64,000 bases of DNA from Lelliottia sp. WAP21 (GCF_020532665.2 NZ_JAIWPG020000013.1:62001-126000); one strand, 5' to 3'. Shown: positions 10,505-21,115, counted from the first letter of the stretch. Notes: generated by a model not told the origin, from the sequence alone. Translations and numbers: made by a program.

Positions 10505-10531
10505 ATAGACCTGAGCTTTTCCGGTTAGTTC
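10505..10531 (-). promoter_or_regulatory. Candidate sigma-E promoter of sbmA-yaiW
   Basis: On the minus strand GAACTA (10526-10531) is followed after 16 bp by TCTAT (10505-10509). This resembles the RpoE pattern GGAACTT-N16-TCTGA. The E. coli sbmA-yaiW operon is reported to be sigma-E dependent, which supports the reading. It lies 94 bp upstream of the sbmA start. Matches are partial, so confidence is moderate. Confidence 0.5.
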
Positions 10532-10688
10532 GCCACACTGCGCTCAGGAATTGTTTCGACGGATTTCGTCGTGGGCGGAACCGCCTATCATAAGCCCGAT
10601 GTCACAAAATGGGAGACTGAGAACAGCGAAATTATGCTTATTTACTCGTGGTTACGTTTTTAACGCTATCGTTATGCAATTCACCCCA

Positions 10689-10716
10689 TTGCACCGTGCC
10701 GTTTAGTAGTATAAAT
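10689..10716 (+). promoter_or_regulatory. Candidate ampH promoter
   Basis: TTGCAC (10689-10694) is followed after 15 bp by TATAAA, or after 17 bp by TAAATA, about 40 bp before the ampH start. It is plausible as a sigma-70 promoter with one poor spacing choice. The rest of the 343-bp sbmA-ampH gap (10412-10755) shows no gene. Confidence 0.4.
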
Positions 10717-10755
10717 ACGCACTTATTCTTTCATTCACTTTATGGATGTTTTTCG

Positions 10756-11913
10756 TTGAAACGTTGTCTGCTCTCCCTTGCTGCGCTGTGCGCGGTTGTT
10801 TTGTCGACGGCTCAGGCTGCGCAACCGCTTACAACCCCAACTTTCGCTTCCGATATTGCCGATCGTTACGCCAACCTGATTTACTACGGCAGCGGCGCAA
10901 CCGGCATGGCAATGGTGGTTATCGATGGCAATCAGCGTGTCTTCCGCAGCTTTGGCGAAACGCGCCCGGGCAGCAATGTCCATCCGCAGCTGGATTCCGT
11001 TATTCGCATTGCATCCTTAACCAAGCTGATGACCAGTGAAATGCTGGTGAAGTTGCTCGATCAGGGCGTGGTGAAGCTTAACGATCCGTTAAACAAATAT
11101 GCGCCTCCGGGTAAACATGTTCCTGATTATCAGGGCACACCTATTACTCTGGTGAACCTGGCCACGCACACCAGTGCCCTGCCACGTGAACAACCGGGCG
11201 GTGCGGCACATCGTCCTGTATTTGTCTGGCCAACGCGGGAACAGCGCTGGAACTATCTGACTAACGCCACGCTGAAATCTGCGCCAGGTTCTCAGGCAGC
11301 CTATTCCAATCTGGCATTTGATCTGCTGGCTGATGCGCTGGCAACCGCCTCTGGTAAGCCTTACACCCAGCTTTTCGAAGAACAAATCACCCGCCCGCTG
11401 GGGATGAAAGATACCACCTTTACGCCTTCTCCCGATCAGTGCAAGCGGCTGATGGTGGCCGAGAAAGGCGCCAGCCCGTGCAATAACACGCTGGCAGCGA
11501 TTGGCAGCGGTGGTGTCTATTCCACACCCGGCGACATGATGCGTTGGATGCAGCAGTTCCTCTCTTCGGATTTTTACGCGCGCAGCAATCAGGCTGACCG
11601 TATGCAGACGTTGATTTACCAGCGTAGCCAGTTACACCGTGTGATTGGCATGGATGTGCCAGGTAAAGCAGATGCGCTTGGGCTGGGATGGGTTTATATG
11701 GCCCCTAAAAATGGTCGACCGGGGATTATTCAGAAAACGGGTGGCGGCGGCGGATTTATAACCTATATGGCGATGATTCCGCAGTCGAATGTTGGCGCCT
11801 TTGTGGTGGTAACCCGCTCGGCGAACACGCGTTTTATCAATATGAGCGACGGGATAAACAACCTGGTGGCTGAGCTGAGCGCCAATAAAGCACAGGTTGT
11901 TCCGGCCTCCTGA
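10756..11913 (+). CDS. ampH: Penicillin-binding protein AmpH (DD-carboxypeptidase/endopeptidase)
   Basis: AmpH is a periplasmic class C beta-lactamase-like protein that cleaves peptidoglycan peptides and helps recycling. The TTG at 10756 begins KRCLLSLAALCAVVLSTAQA, a signal peptide. This gives 385 residues, as in E. coli, whose gene also starts with TTG. The active-site SLTK (Ser87, Lys90) and the YSNLAFD tyrosine motif are intact. KTGGGGGFITY supplies the KTG box. A longer frame from 10648 covers the promoter and is rejected. Confidence 0.95.
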   Translation: MKRCLLSLAALCAVVLSTAQAAQPLTTPTFASDIADRYANLIYYGSGATGMAMVVIDGNQRVFRSFGETRPGSNVHPQLDSVIRIASLTKLMTSEMLVKLLDQGVVKLNDPLNKYAPPGKHVPDYQGTPITLVNLATHTSALPREQPGGAAHRPVFVWPTREQRWNYLTNATLKSAPGSQAAYSNLAFDLLADALATASGKPYTQLFEEQITRPLGMKDTTFTPSPDQCKRLMVAEKGASPCNNTLAAIGSGGVYSTPGDMMRWMQQFLSSDFYARSNQADRMQTLIYQRSQLHRVIGMDVPGKADALGLGWVYMAPKNGRPGIIQKTGGGGGFITYMAMIPQSNVGAFVVVTRSANTRFINMSDGINNLVAELSANKAQVVPAS

Positions 11914-11918
11914 GGACG

Positions 11919-12545
11919 TTAATACTCCGTGGGCAAATGGTTGATACTGACCAGTTTGCCCCGGCTCATATTGATATAATTGCCTTGTCGTAATGCCGCC
12001 AACACTTCTGCGACAACTGAGCGCGAGATGCGCGTGCTTCGCTGAATATGATTCATCACACCTATTTTTGATCGTAACGCTTCATCCCACTCCGCCATTT
12101 CCATTAACATCGCCCGGATCTGACTGTAAGAATTATTGCCAACGAGCTGCATATCGCGTTTTTCTAAAATGTGATTAATCCACGAAAGCCAACAAAATGC
12201 TTCACGCCATAGAGAAGCCTGCTGAATAAGCTGGCGCGTTTTCGTGGCAGGCAAATAAAATCCGTCGCACGGCGTCTGTGCAACAATTCGGTATTCTTGC
12301 GAATTTTCCGACATGCCTGCCGTCAGACCAAAAACAAAAGGAGCGGTGACGATATTAATCAGTAACTCATCCGACGGCCGGTAGACGGCGGCAACGCCCG
12401 ATTGTAAAACAAACGTATAATGCTCTTCGTCAAAGCAACCGCTGGATATAACCTGGTGTGGAGAGGTTTGAAAAGGGGTACTGTCGGCTTTCAGACATTG
12501 TTCGAGCCGGCTTAATTCAGAAAGTGGTTTGGCATCAAAATTCAT
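11919..12545 (-). CDS. iprA: Crp-fold regulator IprA (YaiV)
   Basis: 208 residues with an N-terminal cupin-like (cNMP-binding fold) half and a C-terminal winged helix (RSTRISRSVVAEVLAALRQG). It matches E. coli YaiV and Salmonella IprA, which lowers hydrogen-peroxide resistance when present (known for Salmonella). It lacks the FNR cysteine cluster and a clear cAMP pocket, so its ligand is unknown. GAGGTCTGC precedes the ATG. It converges on ampH with a 5-bp gap. Confidence 0.88.
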   Translation of the reverse strand: MNFDAKPLSELSRLEQCLKADSTPFQTSPHQVISSGCFDEEHYTFVLQSGVAAVYRPSDELLINIVTAPFVFGLTAGMSENSQEYRIVAQTPCDGFYLPATKTRQLIQQASLWREAFCWLSWINHILEKRDMQLVGNNSYSQIRAMLMEMAEWDEALRSKIGVMNHIQRSTRISRSVVAEVLAALRQGNYINMSRGKLVSINHLPTEY

Positions 12546-12640
12546 GCAGACCTCAAGTCATCCGTATCTGTCGGTTCTGTTAACTATTTTATCGTTATCT
12601 ATAAAACTGCGGGGAGAAACCTCCCCCCGCGATTTATTTC

Positions 12641-15415
12641 TTACCAGGAATATTTAACACCCAGATTTGCGCCCCAGTTCTGGTCAACGTCGCCGCCGCC
12701 CAGATAGGTTGCATCAGTGTAAGCACTGAAGTTTTTGGTGAAGCTAAACTGCGTTCCCAGACCCGCGCGCACAGCGGAACCTTTCACGCCGTTATCGATG
12801 CTGTCACCGTTCACATCGGCATCGTTATCAGCGTCGTCATAGACGTAGGCCAGCTTGACGTAAGGTGTCAGAGCCTGATCGTCGCCGTAGCTGAAGGTGT
12901 AGCCCGCATCGATACCTGCTTCATAACGCAAGCTGTCGTAAGACTGACCATCGACTTTCATGTCATTGCTTAACTGATAGTCATCACCAGACTGGAACAG
13001 GCCAGAAACAGAGGCATACGGCGTGACGTAACCGGCGGTATTCGGTTTCCAGTCGTAGCCCAGCTTCAGACCAAAGCCCCAGGCATCGGTTGTGGTGTTG
13101 CCATCAACGTATTCACCATTGCTCATGGTCGCAGAAAGATCGTTATTGAAACGGGTGTAGTTCATGGACCCATCAATAAAGATATCGTTAGCAAACTTCG
13201 CGGATGAATAGATCATCGCTGTCTGGCTATCCTGATCGACCTGACCAGTACGATCGCTCACATCACCTTTAGCGAAGCCTGCCGCACCACCCACAATCCA
13301 TTTAGCATTGTTGCCGTCGATCTGCGTATCCAGACCGACCATGATGCCACTGACATCCTGGTCATAACTGATGACGCCGTTATCACCATCGAAGTTGCCA
13401 CCAAAGTAGCTCACCCATGCGCCGCCGTTATCTGCCAGGCCATGACGGCTATTGGTCAGACGGGCACCGAGGGTATCCTGCTGCAGATTCCAGATATTGG
13501 TGTTCGCAGACGGGATGCTCAACGCCATGTTAGCGTAATCCGTCAGCTCTTCCTGGTGAAGAACAACGGTGTCACCCTGCTGCTGTGCGCTGTAGGTATA
13601 AGCACCCAGGTCAGCTTTGTTTGCGGCGGTGAAGCTTGCCTGAGTATCCGCGTTATTATCATAAACGCGGATGATCTCATTGTTTTTGTAGTCGGCAACT
13701 GCGCCAGCACCCGTTGCATTGTCGATACGGACCTTGTAGTTGCCCGCGACATCACCGTTCACAGCCAGATGGCCATCCGCATTGAGCGCAACCACACCGT
13801 AGTCGTACTCTGCTTTGCTCTTATCATTGGTGACGTAACGTGCGTTGTTCAAATCTGAATTCAGCACGTAATCACGGCTTGCCACGTTCAGTACGCCGCC
13901 ATCGGTCAGTACCATGTTATGGGTATCGGTCTGGCCCAGTCCCAGCGCCAGTTCCGCACCGTTATCCACGGTGATGGTGTTGGCATACAGTTCGGCGGTT
14001 TCCTCGGTGAGGATGGCACGGCTACCGCTGTCCAGGTAGAGGCTGTCTGTTGCTACGCCACCATCATTGCCAATATTCAGTGACGAAGCATTGGTCAGAG
14101 TGATGGTATCAGCCAACAGGCCTGAGTTTTCGACATTGACCTGCGACTGGTTATTCACTGCAAGGGTATCAATGTTAGAGACCTTGCGGGTATCCCACTC
14201 TGAACCATTATTCAGGGTGATATTGAACAGACCGCTTTGATAAACATCATCACCCGCGATATGACCGTGAGTGTCGACGTTTGAATCCGGCCAGATGCTG
14301 TTTGGTGACAAGGTATGCCAGTCAACGTTGGTATAGCCTTCGCCGTACATTTGTGAGGTACTGATTTCTTCAACGCTGGAGACCGCTGCGCCGACCCACT
14401 TGCTGCCGTTTGTCAGCGTGACATCCAGCTTATCGGTACCATCCCAACCGTTGGTCGTTGGGTTGTAAATACCGTCATCCGTGGTATCTGTCGCCGGATC
14501 GCCATTCGCAAAGAAGTTATTATCGAAGGTACTTGAGAAGAGGATATCGCCCGTCACGGTAGAATGGTCGAAGGTGGCGGTGGTCTGCATCGCGTTATCA
14601 GCATCGCTGGCGGCGACAATCAGAGCCGCGTCATCCGCAGCAGTTGCATTCGTTTCGCCGTAATCACTCGGCTTCGCGGTCTGGCCGTAGAAGCCGGACG
14701 TGCCCAAATCGCTGTATGCGCCAGAGGTCAGAACGGAGTCTTTTACGACCAACGTATCGGTAAATACATTACTGTTGTCCGCAACGCCTTCAACGCTGTC
14801 GTATGGCGTGTTATCCAGTTCCTGGAAACCTTGCTTCAGTGTGATACCTGCAACGTGGGAATTATTCTGGATAACAATATCGGATTCCGTATCCAGGGTA
14901 ATGGCATTCCCCAACGCAAAGGTATCCTGATAATGCGTTTCGGTAGTATCGCCGGTCACAACGTCATAAGCATAATGCTCGAAAGCATCATTAATTGTTG
15001 AATTATCAACCGTCAGGCTAAAACGTTCATATTGATTATGCGCCGTTCCGTCTGCATCTATATCACTGGCACAGGTATCGGCCATGCACCCGGAGGTAAT
15101 CATACCGTTAATAGTACTGTTTGAAATATTCAGTGAATTGCTACGACCACCGACGCCATCGTCCAGATAATAGGTGGAGATAACGCCATTTACCGTAGAC
15201 TTGTTGATAACAGGATAGATATCACCGTCGTGAGTTGTATTCGTGCCATCCCAGTCGGCATAACCATTATACCAGGGTGATGTAACGGTATTATCATATC
15301 CAAATGTATTATAGGTTGTGCCTGAAATATCTTTCGCATTTGCCTGAGAAGCGATAGCCAGCGTACAAGCTAATGCAATTTGAGATACAGCGAGTTTCTT
15401 TTTCCATGTTTGCAT
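12641..15415 (-). CDS. Autotransporter adhesin-like outer-membrane protein
   Basis: Type Va secretion protein of 924 residues. The start MQTWKKKLAVSQIALACTLA is a signal peptide ending ANA|KD, with GGAGGG about 11 bp upstream. The passenger (about 40-640) is rich in short Asn/Asp/Thr/Ser repeats of beta-helix type, including several NN or NS-x-[VI]-xG turns. The last ~280 residues form the autotransporter beta-barrel (from GGAWVSYFGGNFDG to the C-terminal aromatic in GVKYSW). It occupies the position of the yaiT pseudogene of E. coli. The passenger ligand is unknown. No frameshift or stop is seen, so it looks functional. Confidence 0.85.
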   Translation of the reverse strand: MQTWKKKLAVSQIALACTLAIASQANAKDISGTTYNTFGYDNTVTSPWYNGYADWDGTNTTHDGDIYPVINKSTVNGVISTYYLDDGVGGRSNSLNISNSTINGMITSGCMADTCASDIDADGTAHNQYERFSLTVDNSTINDAFEHYAYDVVTGDTTETHYQDTFALGNAITLDTESDIVIQNNSHVAGITLKQGFQELDNTPYDSVEGVADNSNVFTDTLVVKDSVLTSGAYSDLGTSGFYGQTAKPSDYGETNATAADDAALIVAASDADNAMQTTATFDHSTVTGDILFSSTFDNNFFANGDPATDTTDDGIYNPTTNGWDGTDKLDVTLTNGSKWVGAAVSSVEEISTSQMYGEGYTNVDWHTLSPNSIWPDSNVDTHGHIAGDDVYQSGLFNITLNNGSEWDTRKVSNIDTLAVNNQSQVNVENSGLLADTITLTNASSLNIGNDGGVATDSLYLDSGSRAILTEETAELYANTITVDNGAELALGLGQTDTHNMVLTDGGVLNVASRDYVLNSDLNNARYVTNDKSKAEYDYGVVALNADGHLAVNGDVAGNYKVRIDNATGAGAVADYKNNEIIRVYDNNADTQASFTAANKADLGAYTYSAQQQGDTVVLHQEELTDYANMALSIPSANTNIWNLQQDTLGARLTNSRHGLADNGGAWVSYFGGNFDGDNGVISYDQDVSGIMVGLDTQIDGNNAKWIVGGAAGFAKGDVSDRTGQVDQDSQTAMIYSSAKFANDIFIDGSMNYTRFNNDLSATMSNGEYVDGNTTTDAWGFGLKLGYDWKPNTAGYVTPYASVSGLFQSGDDYQLSNDMKVDGQSYDSLRYEAGIDAGYTFSYGDDQALTPYVKLAYVYDDADNDADVNGDSIDNGVKGSAVRAGLGTQFSFTKNFSAYTDATYLGGGDVDQNWGANLGVKYSW

Positions 15416-15854
15416 TGGGTCATCCCTCCTCAGGGACGTAAGCAAGTTTGTCCGTCAAATCTGAATTGCAACATTAAATTGCAGAGGGAATTATGCAGCC
15501 TTAATTCAAAAAGGTTCAATGAATGATTCGATTAAGTCCGTATCCAGACAAATAACTCCGATCGACCTCAAATAATTCAATCACCAGAATTAATATTCTA
15601 AAATCAATTCATTAGCATTTTATAAGTCATGCGTACAAATAATGTTAAATTTAAACAGATAACTTCAAATGATATTAGTGCACGACTCCCATCAAAATAT
15701 AAATAGATTGCCACCAGAATAACATATTACATTTATATAAATCAGCCCTTTTAAACAAGACATTACGTCAGGCAAAAACGACCATTTTCGTAAAACAGTC
15801 CCCCCTTCTTTCGGCTATACTGGCCCTCTTTGTTCCACAAACGTCAGGCATACT
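15416..15854. other. AT-rich intergenic region upstream of autotransporter and hemB
   Basis: These 439 bp between the divergent autotransporter gene and hemB contain no credible gene. The stretch is clearly richer in A and T than its flanks, as is common for H-NS-silenced surface-protein promoters (inference). A TATACT hexamer (15818-15823) about 30 bp before the hemB start could be its -10. I see no convincing -35. Confidence 0.5.
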
Positions 15855-16829
15855 ATGACCGATTTAATTGCTCGTCCCCGTCGCCTGCGCAAGTCACCTG
15901 CACTGCGCGCTATGTTTGAAGAGACAACATTGACCTTAAACGATCTGGTGTTGCCGATTTTTGTCGAAGAAGAGATCGATGATTACAAAGCCATCGAGGC
16001 AATGCCGGGGGTCATGCGCATACCAGAAAAGCATCTGGCGCGTGAGATCGAACGCATCGCCAACGCCGGCATCCGCTCGGTGATGACCTTCGGCATCTCC
16101 CATCATACGGACGCCACCGGCAGCGACGCCTGGAAAGAAGATGGTCTGGTCGCGCGCATGTCCCGCATCTGCAAAGAGACCGTGCCGGAAATGGTCGTCA
16201 TGTCAGATACCTGTTTCTGTGAATACACCTCTCATGGCCACTGCGGTGTGCTGTGTGACCACGGAGTGGATAATGATGCGACCCTGATTAATCTCGGCAA
16301 GCAGGCGGTGATTGCCGCCGCGGCCGGGGCCGATTTTATCGCACCGTCAGCGGCGATGGATGGTCAGGTGCAGGCGATTCGTCAGGCGCTTGATGCCGCT
16401 GGGTTTACCGACACGGCCATCATGTCCTACTCCACTAAATTTGCCTCGTCCTTCTATGGCCCGTTCCGCGAAGCGGCCGGTACCGCGCTGAAAGGCGATC
16501 GCAAAACGTATCAGATGAACCCGCTTAATCGTCGTGAAGCCATTCGCGAATCCCTGCTCGACGAAGCGCAGGGCGCGGACTGCCTGATGGTGAAACCTGC
16601 CGGCGCTTATCTGGATATCCTGCGTGACATTCGTGAACGCACCGAGCTGCCGCTGGGCGCCTACCAGGTCAGCGGCGAATACGCGATGATCAAATTCGCG
16701 GCACGTGCTGGTGCTATAGATGAAGAAAAAGTGATCCTCGAAAGCCTGGGCGCGATCAAACGTGCCGGCGCAGATCTGATCTTCAGCTATTTTGCACTGG
16801 ATCTGGCTGAGAAGAAAATCCTGCGCTAA
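15855..16829 (+). CDS. hemB: Porphobilinogen synthase (delta-aminolevulinate dehydratase)
   Basis: HemB condenses two 5-aminolevulinate molecules to porphobilinogen in heme and siroheme synthesis. The 324-residue protein shows the zinc-site cysteine cluster [20 protein letters not shown]. It also has the Schiff-base lysines in [17 protein letters not shown] and [13 protein letters not shown]. Length and sequence are those of the enterobacterial enzyme. The position next to the autotransporter or yaiT locus is conserved. Confidence 0.97.
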   Translation: MTDLIARPRRLRKSPALRAMFEETTLTLNDLVLPIFVEEEIDDYKAIEAMPGVMRIPEKHLAREIERIANAGIRSVMTFGISHHTDATGSDAWKEDGLVARMSRICKETVPEMVVMSDTCFCEYTSHGHCGVLCDHGVDNDATLINLGKQAVIAAAAGADFIAPSAAMDGQVQAIRQALDAAGFTDTAIMSYSTKFASSFYGPFREAAGTALKGDRKTYQMNPLNRREAIRESLLDEAQGADCLMVKPAGAYLDILRDIRERTELPLGAYQVSGEYAMIKFAARAGAIDEEKVILESLGAIKRAGADLIFSYFALDLAEKKILR

Positions 16830-16836
16830 TACGAGT

Positions 16837-16858
16837 GCCCTCCCCATCGCGGGAGGGC
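16837..16858 (+). terminator. Possible terminator after hemB
   Basis: GCCCTCCC (16837-16844) pairs with GGGAGGGC (16851-16858) over a 6-base loop, 8 bp after the hemB stop. The following bases are CTTCGG rather than a T-run, so termination may be weak. Confidence 0.45.
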
Positions 16859-16942
16859 CTTCGGCATAAAACGTCACCAAACTGCCATAGAAACGACATC
16901 TCTTCCTTCTACTGTCTGGGCAAGACGGCAGGAGGTATAACC

Positions 16943-18643
16943 ATGTTTAGTCTCGACAGCGTTCTCGATGACCTTTGGCCTCAGGCGAGGCCTGCACCCT
17001 GGCAAAAAAGTCTGTTAAAAAGGCTGTTTTACGAAGAAGAATTCCAGCAGTTTGCCGCAGCACACCGCCACCTGAAAGGACTCGATATGGTGGAGCAGGT
17101 TCTGGACCACCTCGATATTTCCTGCACGCTCGCTTCCCACGATCTTGAACAGATCCCCGAGCATGGGCCACTGGTTATCATGGCCAACCATCCAACAGGC
17201 ACCCTTGATGGGCTGGCGTTACTCTATGCCGTCTCCCGCGTACGTCGCGATGTGAAAGTCGTCACCAACCGCATGCTGACGCATCTCGAACCGCTCAGTT
17301 CGCTGTTTATTCCGGTCGATAACATCGGCGGTAAAACAACAAAATCGGCCTTTGCGCAAATGGAGCAACAACTGCACCAGTCGGGTGTGTTGATCTTCTT
17401 CCCGGCTGGGGAAGTTTCACGGCCTACGCGTAAAGGCATCCGTGATAAAAAATGGCACACGGGTTTTATCAAGCTGGCGAATAAATTCCGCGCGCCGCTG
17501 CTGCCTGTTCACATCCAGGCACACAACAGCCTGCTCTTTTATGCCAGCACGTTAGTTTCCTCCACCCTGCCAATGCTGTTACTGATGCAGCAAATGTTTC
17601 GCCGACAACACAGCAACCTGCCGATTAAAATCGGACAGCAAATTGCCTGGAACAGCTGGTATAGCGCAACGCATTCTTCGCGTGAGATGGCCGGGAAGTG
17701 CCGTCAGCACGTGATCCGTCTCGGCAAGGGATTGCCCGGGCTGTTCAGAACCGAGTCGGCGATTGCACGACCGGAAGACCGGGCCACGCTTAAGCGCGCG
17801 CTGGGGCAGGCCGAATGCCTGGGGAAAACCAGTGACGGCAAGGCTATATATTTATGGCAGCGTAACGGCCAGGAAGATGTGCCGATACTGCGTGAACTGG
17901 GGCGTTTACGCGAAGTCGCCTTTCGCGCCGTGGGCGAAGGCAGCGGAAAACGCCGCGACACCGACCGCTATGATGACGATTATCTGCATTTAATCTTATG
18001 GGATGAAGAAGACCTGGAGATCGTCGGTGCTTACCGCTTTATGCCTACGGCAGAGCAAGTCGCAAAGCACGGTTTCAGCGGGCTGTACAGCCACAGCCTG
18101 TTCCATTACGACGACAAAATGGCCCCGATTCTGGAACATGGGATCGAACTGGGCCGGAGTTTTATTCAGCCACGTTACTGGGGCCGACGGGGGCTGGATT
18201 ACCTGTGGTCCGGGATCGGTGCCTTTCTGGCCCGCTATCCGCACTATCGTTATCTGTTTGGTCCGGTCTCCATTTCCGGGGGATTACCGCCCGATGCGCG
18301 GGATCTTTTGGTGGCCTTTTATCGCCTGTGGTTCCCGGCCAGCCATCCCTTTGCCGTATCGCGCCAGCCTTATCCGGCCTCGCTGCCCGATGTCCTGGCG
18401 CAGTTTGGCGGGAAAGATTACACAGACGATCTGACCCGGCTAAAATCACTGCTCGGCAATCTGGGATGCGGCATCCCCCCGCTTTATAAGCAGTATTCCG
18501 AGCTGTGTGAACCCGGCGGCGTGCAGTTTATCGATTTCGGGAGCGATCCAGCCTTCAACCACTGCGTGGATGGTCTGGTTTTGGTGGATTTGTGTTATCT
18601 GAAACGCAACCGCTATGAACGCTATATTGAGGCCCATCTCTAA
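16943..18643 (+). CDS. Two-domain acyltransferase, OlsF-like (candidate ornithine lipid synthase)
   Basis: 566 residues starting at the ATG at 16943, which has GGAGG 7 bp upstream; a longer frame from 16835 is rejected. The N-terminal part (about 65-250) is a PlsC-type lysophospholipid acyltransferase with MANHPTGTLDGLA (the H-x5-D spacing seen in this subfamily) and FFPAGEVSRPTRKG. The C-terminal part (about 290-560) is a GNAT-like 'hemolysin' N-acyltransferase domain (LRELGRLREVAFRAVGEGSG, GLYSHSLFHYDD, ELGRSFIQPRYWGRRGLDYL). The same order, PlsC then N-acyltransferase, is that of OlsF, which makes ornithine lipids in Serratia (established). Substrate here is inferred. Confidence 0.75.
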   Translation: MFSLDSVLDDLWPQARPAPWQKSLLKRLFYEEEFQQFAAAHRHLKGLDMVEQVLDHLDISCTLASHDLEQIPEHGPLVIMANHPTGTLDGLALLYAVSRVRRDVKVVTNRMLTHLEPLSSLFIPVDNIGGKTTKSAFAQMEQQLHQSGVLIFFPAGEVSRPTRKGIRDKKWHTGFIKLANKFRAPLLPVHIQAHNSLLFYASTLVSSTLPMLLLMQQMFRRQHSNLPIKIGQQIAWNSWYSATHSSREMAGKCRQHVIRLGKGLPGLFRTESAIARPEDRATLKRALGQAECLGKTSDGKAIYLWQRNGQEDVPILRELGRLREVAFRAVGEGSGKRRDTDRYDDDYLHLILWDEEDLEIVGAYRFMPTAEQVAKHGFSGLYSHSLFHYDDKMAPILEHGIELGRSFIQPRYWGRRGLDYLWSGIGAFLARYPHYRYLFGPVSISGGLPPDARDLLVAFYRLWFPASHPFAVSRQPYPASLPDVLAQFGGKDYTDDLTRLKSLLGNLGCGIPPLYKQYSELCEPGGVQFIDFGSDPAFNHCVDGLVLVDLCYLKRNRYERYIEAHL

Positions 18644-18666
18644 ATGGGCCGGGCCAGTCAGTTTCC

Positions 18667-19518
18667 TCAGGACGCTCGATAAAAAGGCTTATCCCCTAAA
18701 ATCGTCGCGCGGTGCATAATCCGCCGCTGGGGCAGATAATCCGCATTGGCGTAGTGCTGGGTCACACGGTTGTCCCAGATAGCCAAATCGTTTTGCTGCC
18801 AGCGCCAGCGCACCTGGAACTCGGGTTTCGTGATATGGGCAAAGAGAAATCCGAGTAACGCCTCGCTCTCCTTTTCACTGACATCAACAATGCGCGTGGT
18901 GAAACCTTCGTTCACGAACAGCGCCTGTCTACCCGTCACCGGATGGGTACGTACTACCGGGTGCAGCAACGGCGGATGTTTTGCTACTGCCTCCCGCCAG
19001 CGCTGGTGCTCCTCGTCGCTTTTGCGGTATTTGTATTCCTGGAACGATTTTTTAAAGTCATGTTCTGCGCGTAATCCGCTGAGCAGATGCTTAAATGGCG
19101 TCGACAGGGCGTCAAAGGCAGCGATACCGCTCGCCCATAGCGTATCGCCACCGCTGTCAGGAAGCTCCTTCGCCGCTAAAATCGCCCCGGCAGGCGGCGT
19201 CTCGATAAAGGTGACATCCGTATGCCAGTTATCATTATCCGGTGGATTATCATTATGGGTATCCAGCACGATGATCTCTTCCACGCCTTCCGCATGAGGG
19301 TAGACCGGGTGAATATGCAGATCGCCAAAACGCTGTGCCAGGGCACGCTGCTGCTGTGGCGTGATAGCCTGCTCGCGTAAAAACACGACCTGATGTCGCA
19401 GCACGGCGTGATACAGCTGTTCAAACTGGTTATCACTCAAGGGACGCGTCACATCCAGCCCACTAATTTGTGCGCCAATCCAGGGACCAAGGGGGGTAAT
19501 CGTTAATCGTTCACTCAT
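18667..19518 (-). CDS. tauD: Taurine dioxygenase
   Basis: TauD is an Fe(II)/2-oxoglutarate dioxygenase that releases sulfite from taurine, giving sulfur under sulfate starvation. The 283-residue protein has the iron-binding HxD in DNWHTDVTF and the distal histidine and arginine in [21 protein letters not shown]. Its start overlaps tauC by 4 bp (ATGA), so it is the last gene of tauABCD. It matches E. coli TauD throughout. Confidence 0.96.
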   Translation of the reverse strand: MSERLTITPLGPWIGAQISGLDVTRPLSDNQFEQLYHAVLRHQVVFLREQAITPQQQRALAQRFGDLHIHPVYPHAEGVEEIIVLDTHNDNPPDNDNWHTDVTFIETPPAGAILAAKELPDSGGDTLWASGIAAFDALSTPFKHLLSGLRAEHDFKKSFQEYKYRKSDEEHQRWREAVAKHPPLLHPVVRTHPVTGRQALFVNEGFTTRIVDVSEKESEALLGFLFAHITKPEFQVRWRWQQNDLAIWDNRVTQHYANADYLPQRRIMHRATILGDKPFYRAS

Positions 19519-20342
19519 TCTTTCTCTCCATACCAGGGCGTCAGACGGCGCTGTAATGCCCGCAGCCCCAGCTCTAAACTGAAGGCAATCACGGCAATCA
19601 CCATGATCCCTGCCAGCACCACGTCAGTCGCCAGAAACTCACCCGCGGACTGCACCATAAACCCCAGGCCACGCGTTGCGGCAATCAGCTCTGCGGCAAC
19701 CAGCGTGGACCACCCCACACCCAGCCCAATGCGTAAACCCGTCAAAATTTCCGGCAGTGCGCCCGGTAAAATCACGTACCACAACACCTGGAGACGGCTG
19801 GCCCCCAGCGCCTGTGCGGCGCGTAAACGCACCTGCTGGGCGCTTTTCACCCCAGCCACCGCCGACAGGGCCACGGGGGCAAATATCGCCAGATAAATCA
19901 GCAGGATTTTCGATGTTTCACCGATACCAAACCAAATCACCATCAGCGGGAGATAGGCCAGCGGCGGCACCGGACGATACAGTTCGATGAGCGGGTCGAG
20001 GATGCCGCGAACAGCAGGACTCAGGCCCATCGCCATTCCCACCGGAATACCGATAACCACCGCAGCCACGAGCGCCACCAGAATACGTCCCAGGCTGGCA
20101 GACAGATGCTGCCATAAGGTCGCATCCATAAAACCTTGCGGACCGGCAATGGCAATCAGTTTCGCCAGAACCTGCCCCGGCGGCGGCAAAAATAGCGGGC
20201 TGATCCACTGAAGCGCCGTTACCCCCCACCAGACCGCAAGGAGGACCAGTAAAGTCCCCAGACTCAGGGTGAGCTGACGTGACAGCGGCCAGCGCAGCGT
20301 CAGACGTTTACCCGCGCGTTTTTCGCTAAAGATAATGCTCAT
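19515..20342 (-). CDS. tauC: Taurine ABC transporter permease
   Basis: Inner-membrane channel subunit of the taurine importer, 275 residues with about six membrane segments. The EAA loop is visible ([20 protein letters not shown]), which contacts the ATPase TauB. It overlaps tauB by 4 bp and tauD by 4 bp, so translation is coupled. Confidence 0.95.
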   Translation of the reverse strand: MSIIFSEKRAGKRLTLRWPLSRQLTLSLGTLLVLLAVWWGVTALQWISPLFLPPPGQVLAKLIAIAGPQGFMDATLWQHLSASLGRILVALVAAVVIGIPVGMAMGLSPAVRGILDPLIELYRPVPPLAYLPLMVIWFGIGETSKILLIYLAIFAPVALSAVAGVKSAQQVRLRAAQALGASRLQVLWYVILPGALPEILTGLRIGLGVGWSTLVAAELIAATRGLGFMVQSAGEFLATDVVLAGIMVIAVIAFSLELGLRALQRRLTPWYGEKE

Positions 20343-21106
20343 GAGAACGCCTCCCGCTGCTCGAACACGCGGTTCAGCACATACTCCCGCCGGGCAATAA
20401 ACTGCGGGTCGGATTTAATGCTCCGTGCGGGTTCTCCGGCGACATAGCGGCGGGCAAAATCCAGCGGTAATCTTTCCAGCACGCGCCCCGGCCCCGGCGA
20501 TAACAGCACCAGTTCGGTAGCCATAAAGACCGCTTCTTCGATGTCATGGGTGATCAGTAACACCTGCTTTCCCGTCTCGTGCCACAGGCGAAGCAACAGG
20601 GTTTGCATCTGCTCACGCGTAAAGGCATCCAGCGCGCCAAAAGGCTCGTCCAGCAATAACAGCTGCGGATTTGCCGCCAGCGCACGGGCAATCCCGACCC
20701 GCTGACGCTGCCCGCCGGAGAGTTGCCAGATAAAGCGCTTTTCAGCACCTTCCAGCCCCACTTTTTTCAGCATCTGACGGGCCGTATCCAGACGTTGATC
20801 GCGTTCGACGCCCGCCAGCTGCAGTCCAAACGCCACATTTTCCTGAACGTTGCGCCAGGGCAATAATCCCTCGTGCTGAAACACCACGCCCCGTTCCGCG
20901 CCGGGTCCCTCGACGCGTTTACCTTCAAGCTCAATCGTGCCGTGCTGAACCGGGTCAAACCCGGCAATCAGATTCAGCAATGTGGTTTTACCGCAGCCCG
21001 ACGGCCCCAATACCACCAGCAACTCACCGCAATCCAGCGTCAGATTGATATTGTCCAGCACCGGCTTGTCACCGTAGCGGGCAGACAGGTTGGTGATGTT
21101 CAGCAT
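20339..21106 (-). CDS. tauB: Taurine ABC transporter ATP-binding protein
   Basis: 255-residue ATPase with Walker [13 protein letters not shown] signature [16 protein letters not shown] and Walker [13 protein letters not shown]. It energises TauC for taurine and other alkanesulfonates. It starts 9 bp after the tauA stop. In E. coli the operon is under Cbl and CysB control during sulfur limitation. Confidence 0.95.
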   Translation of the reverse strand: MLNITNLSARYGDKPVLDNINLTLDCGELLVVLGPSGCGKTTLLNLIAGFDPVQHGTIELEGKRVEGPGAERGVVFQHEGLLPWRNVQENVAFGLQLAGVERDQRLDTARQMLKKVGLEGAEKRFIWQLSGGQRQRVGIARALAANPQLLLLDEPFGALDAFTREQMQTLLLRLWHETGKQVLLITHDIEEAVFMATELVLLSPGPGRVLERLPLDFARRYVAGEPARSIKSDPQFIARREYVLNRVFEQREAFS

Positions 21107-21115
21107 ATTTCCCCC

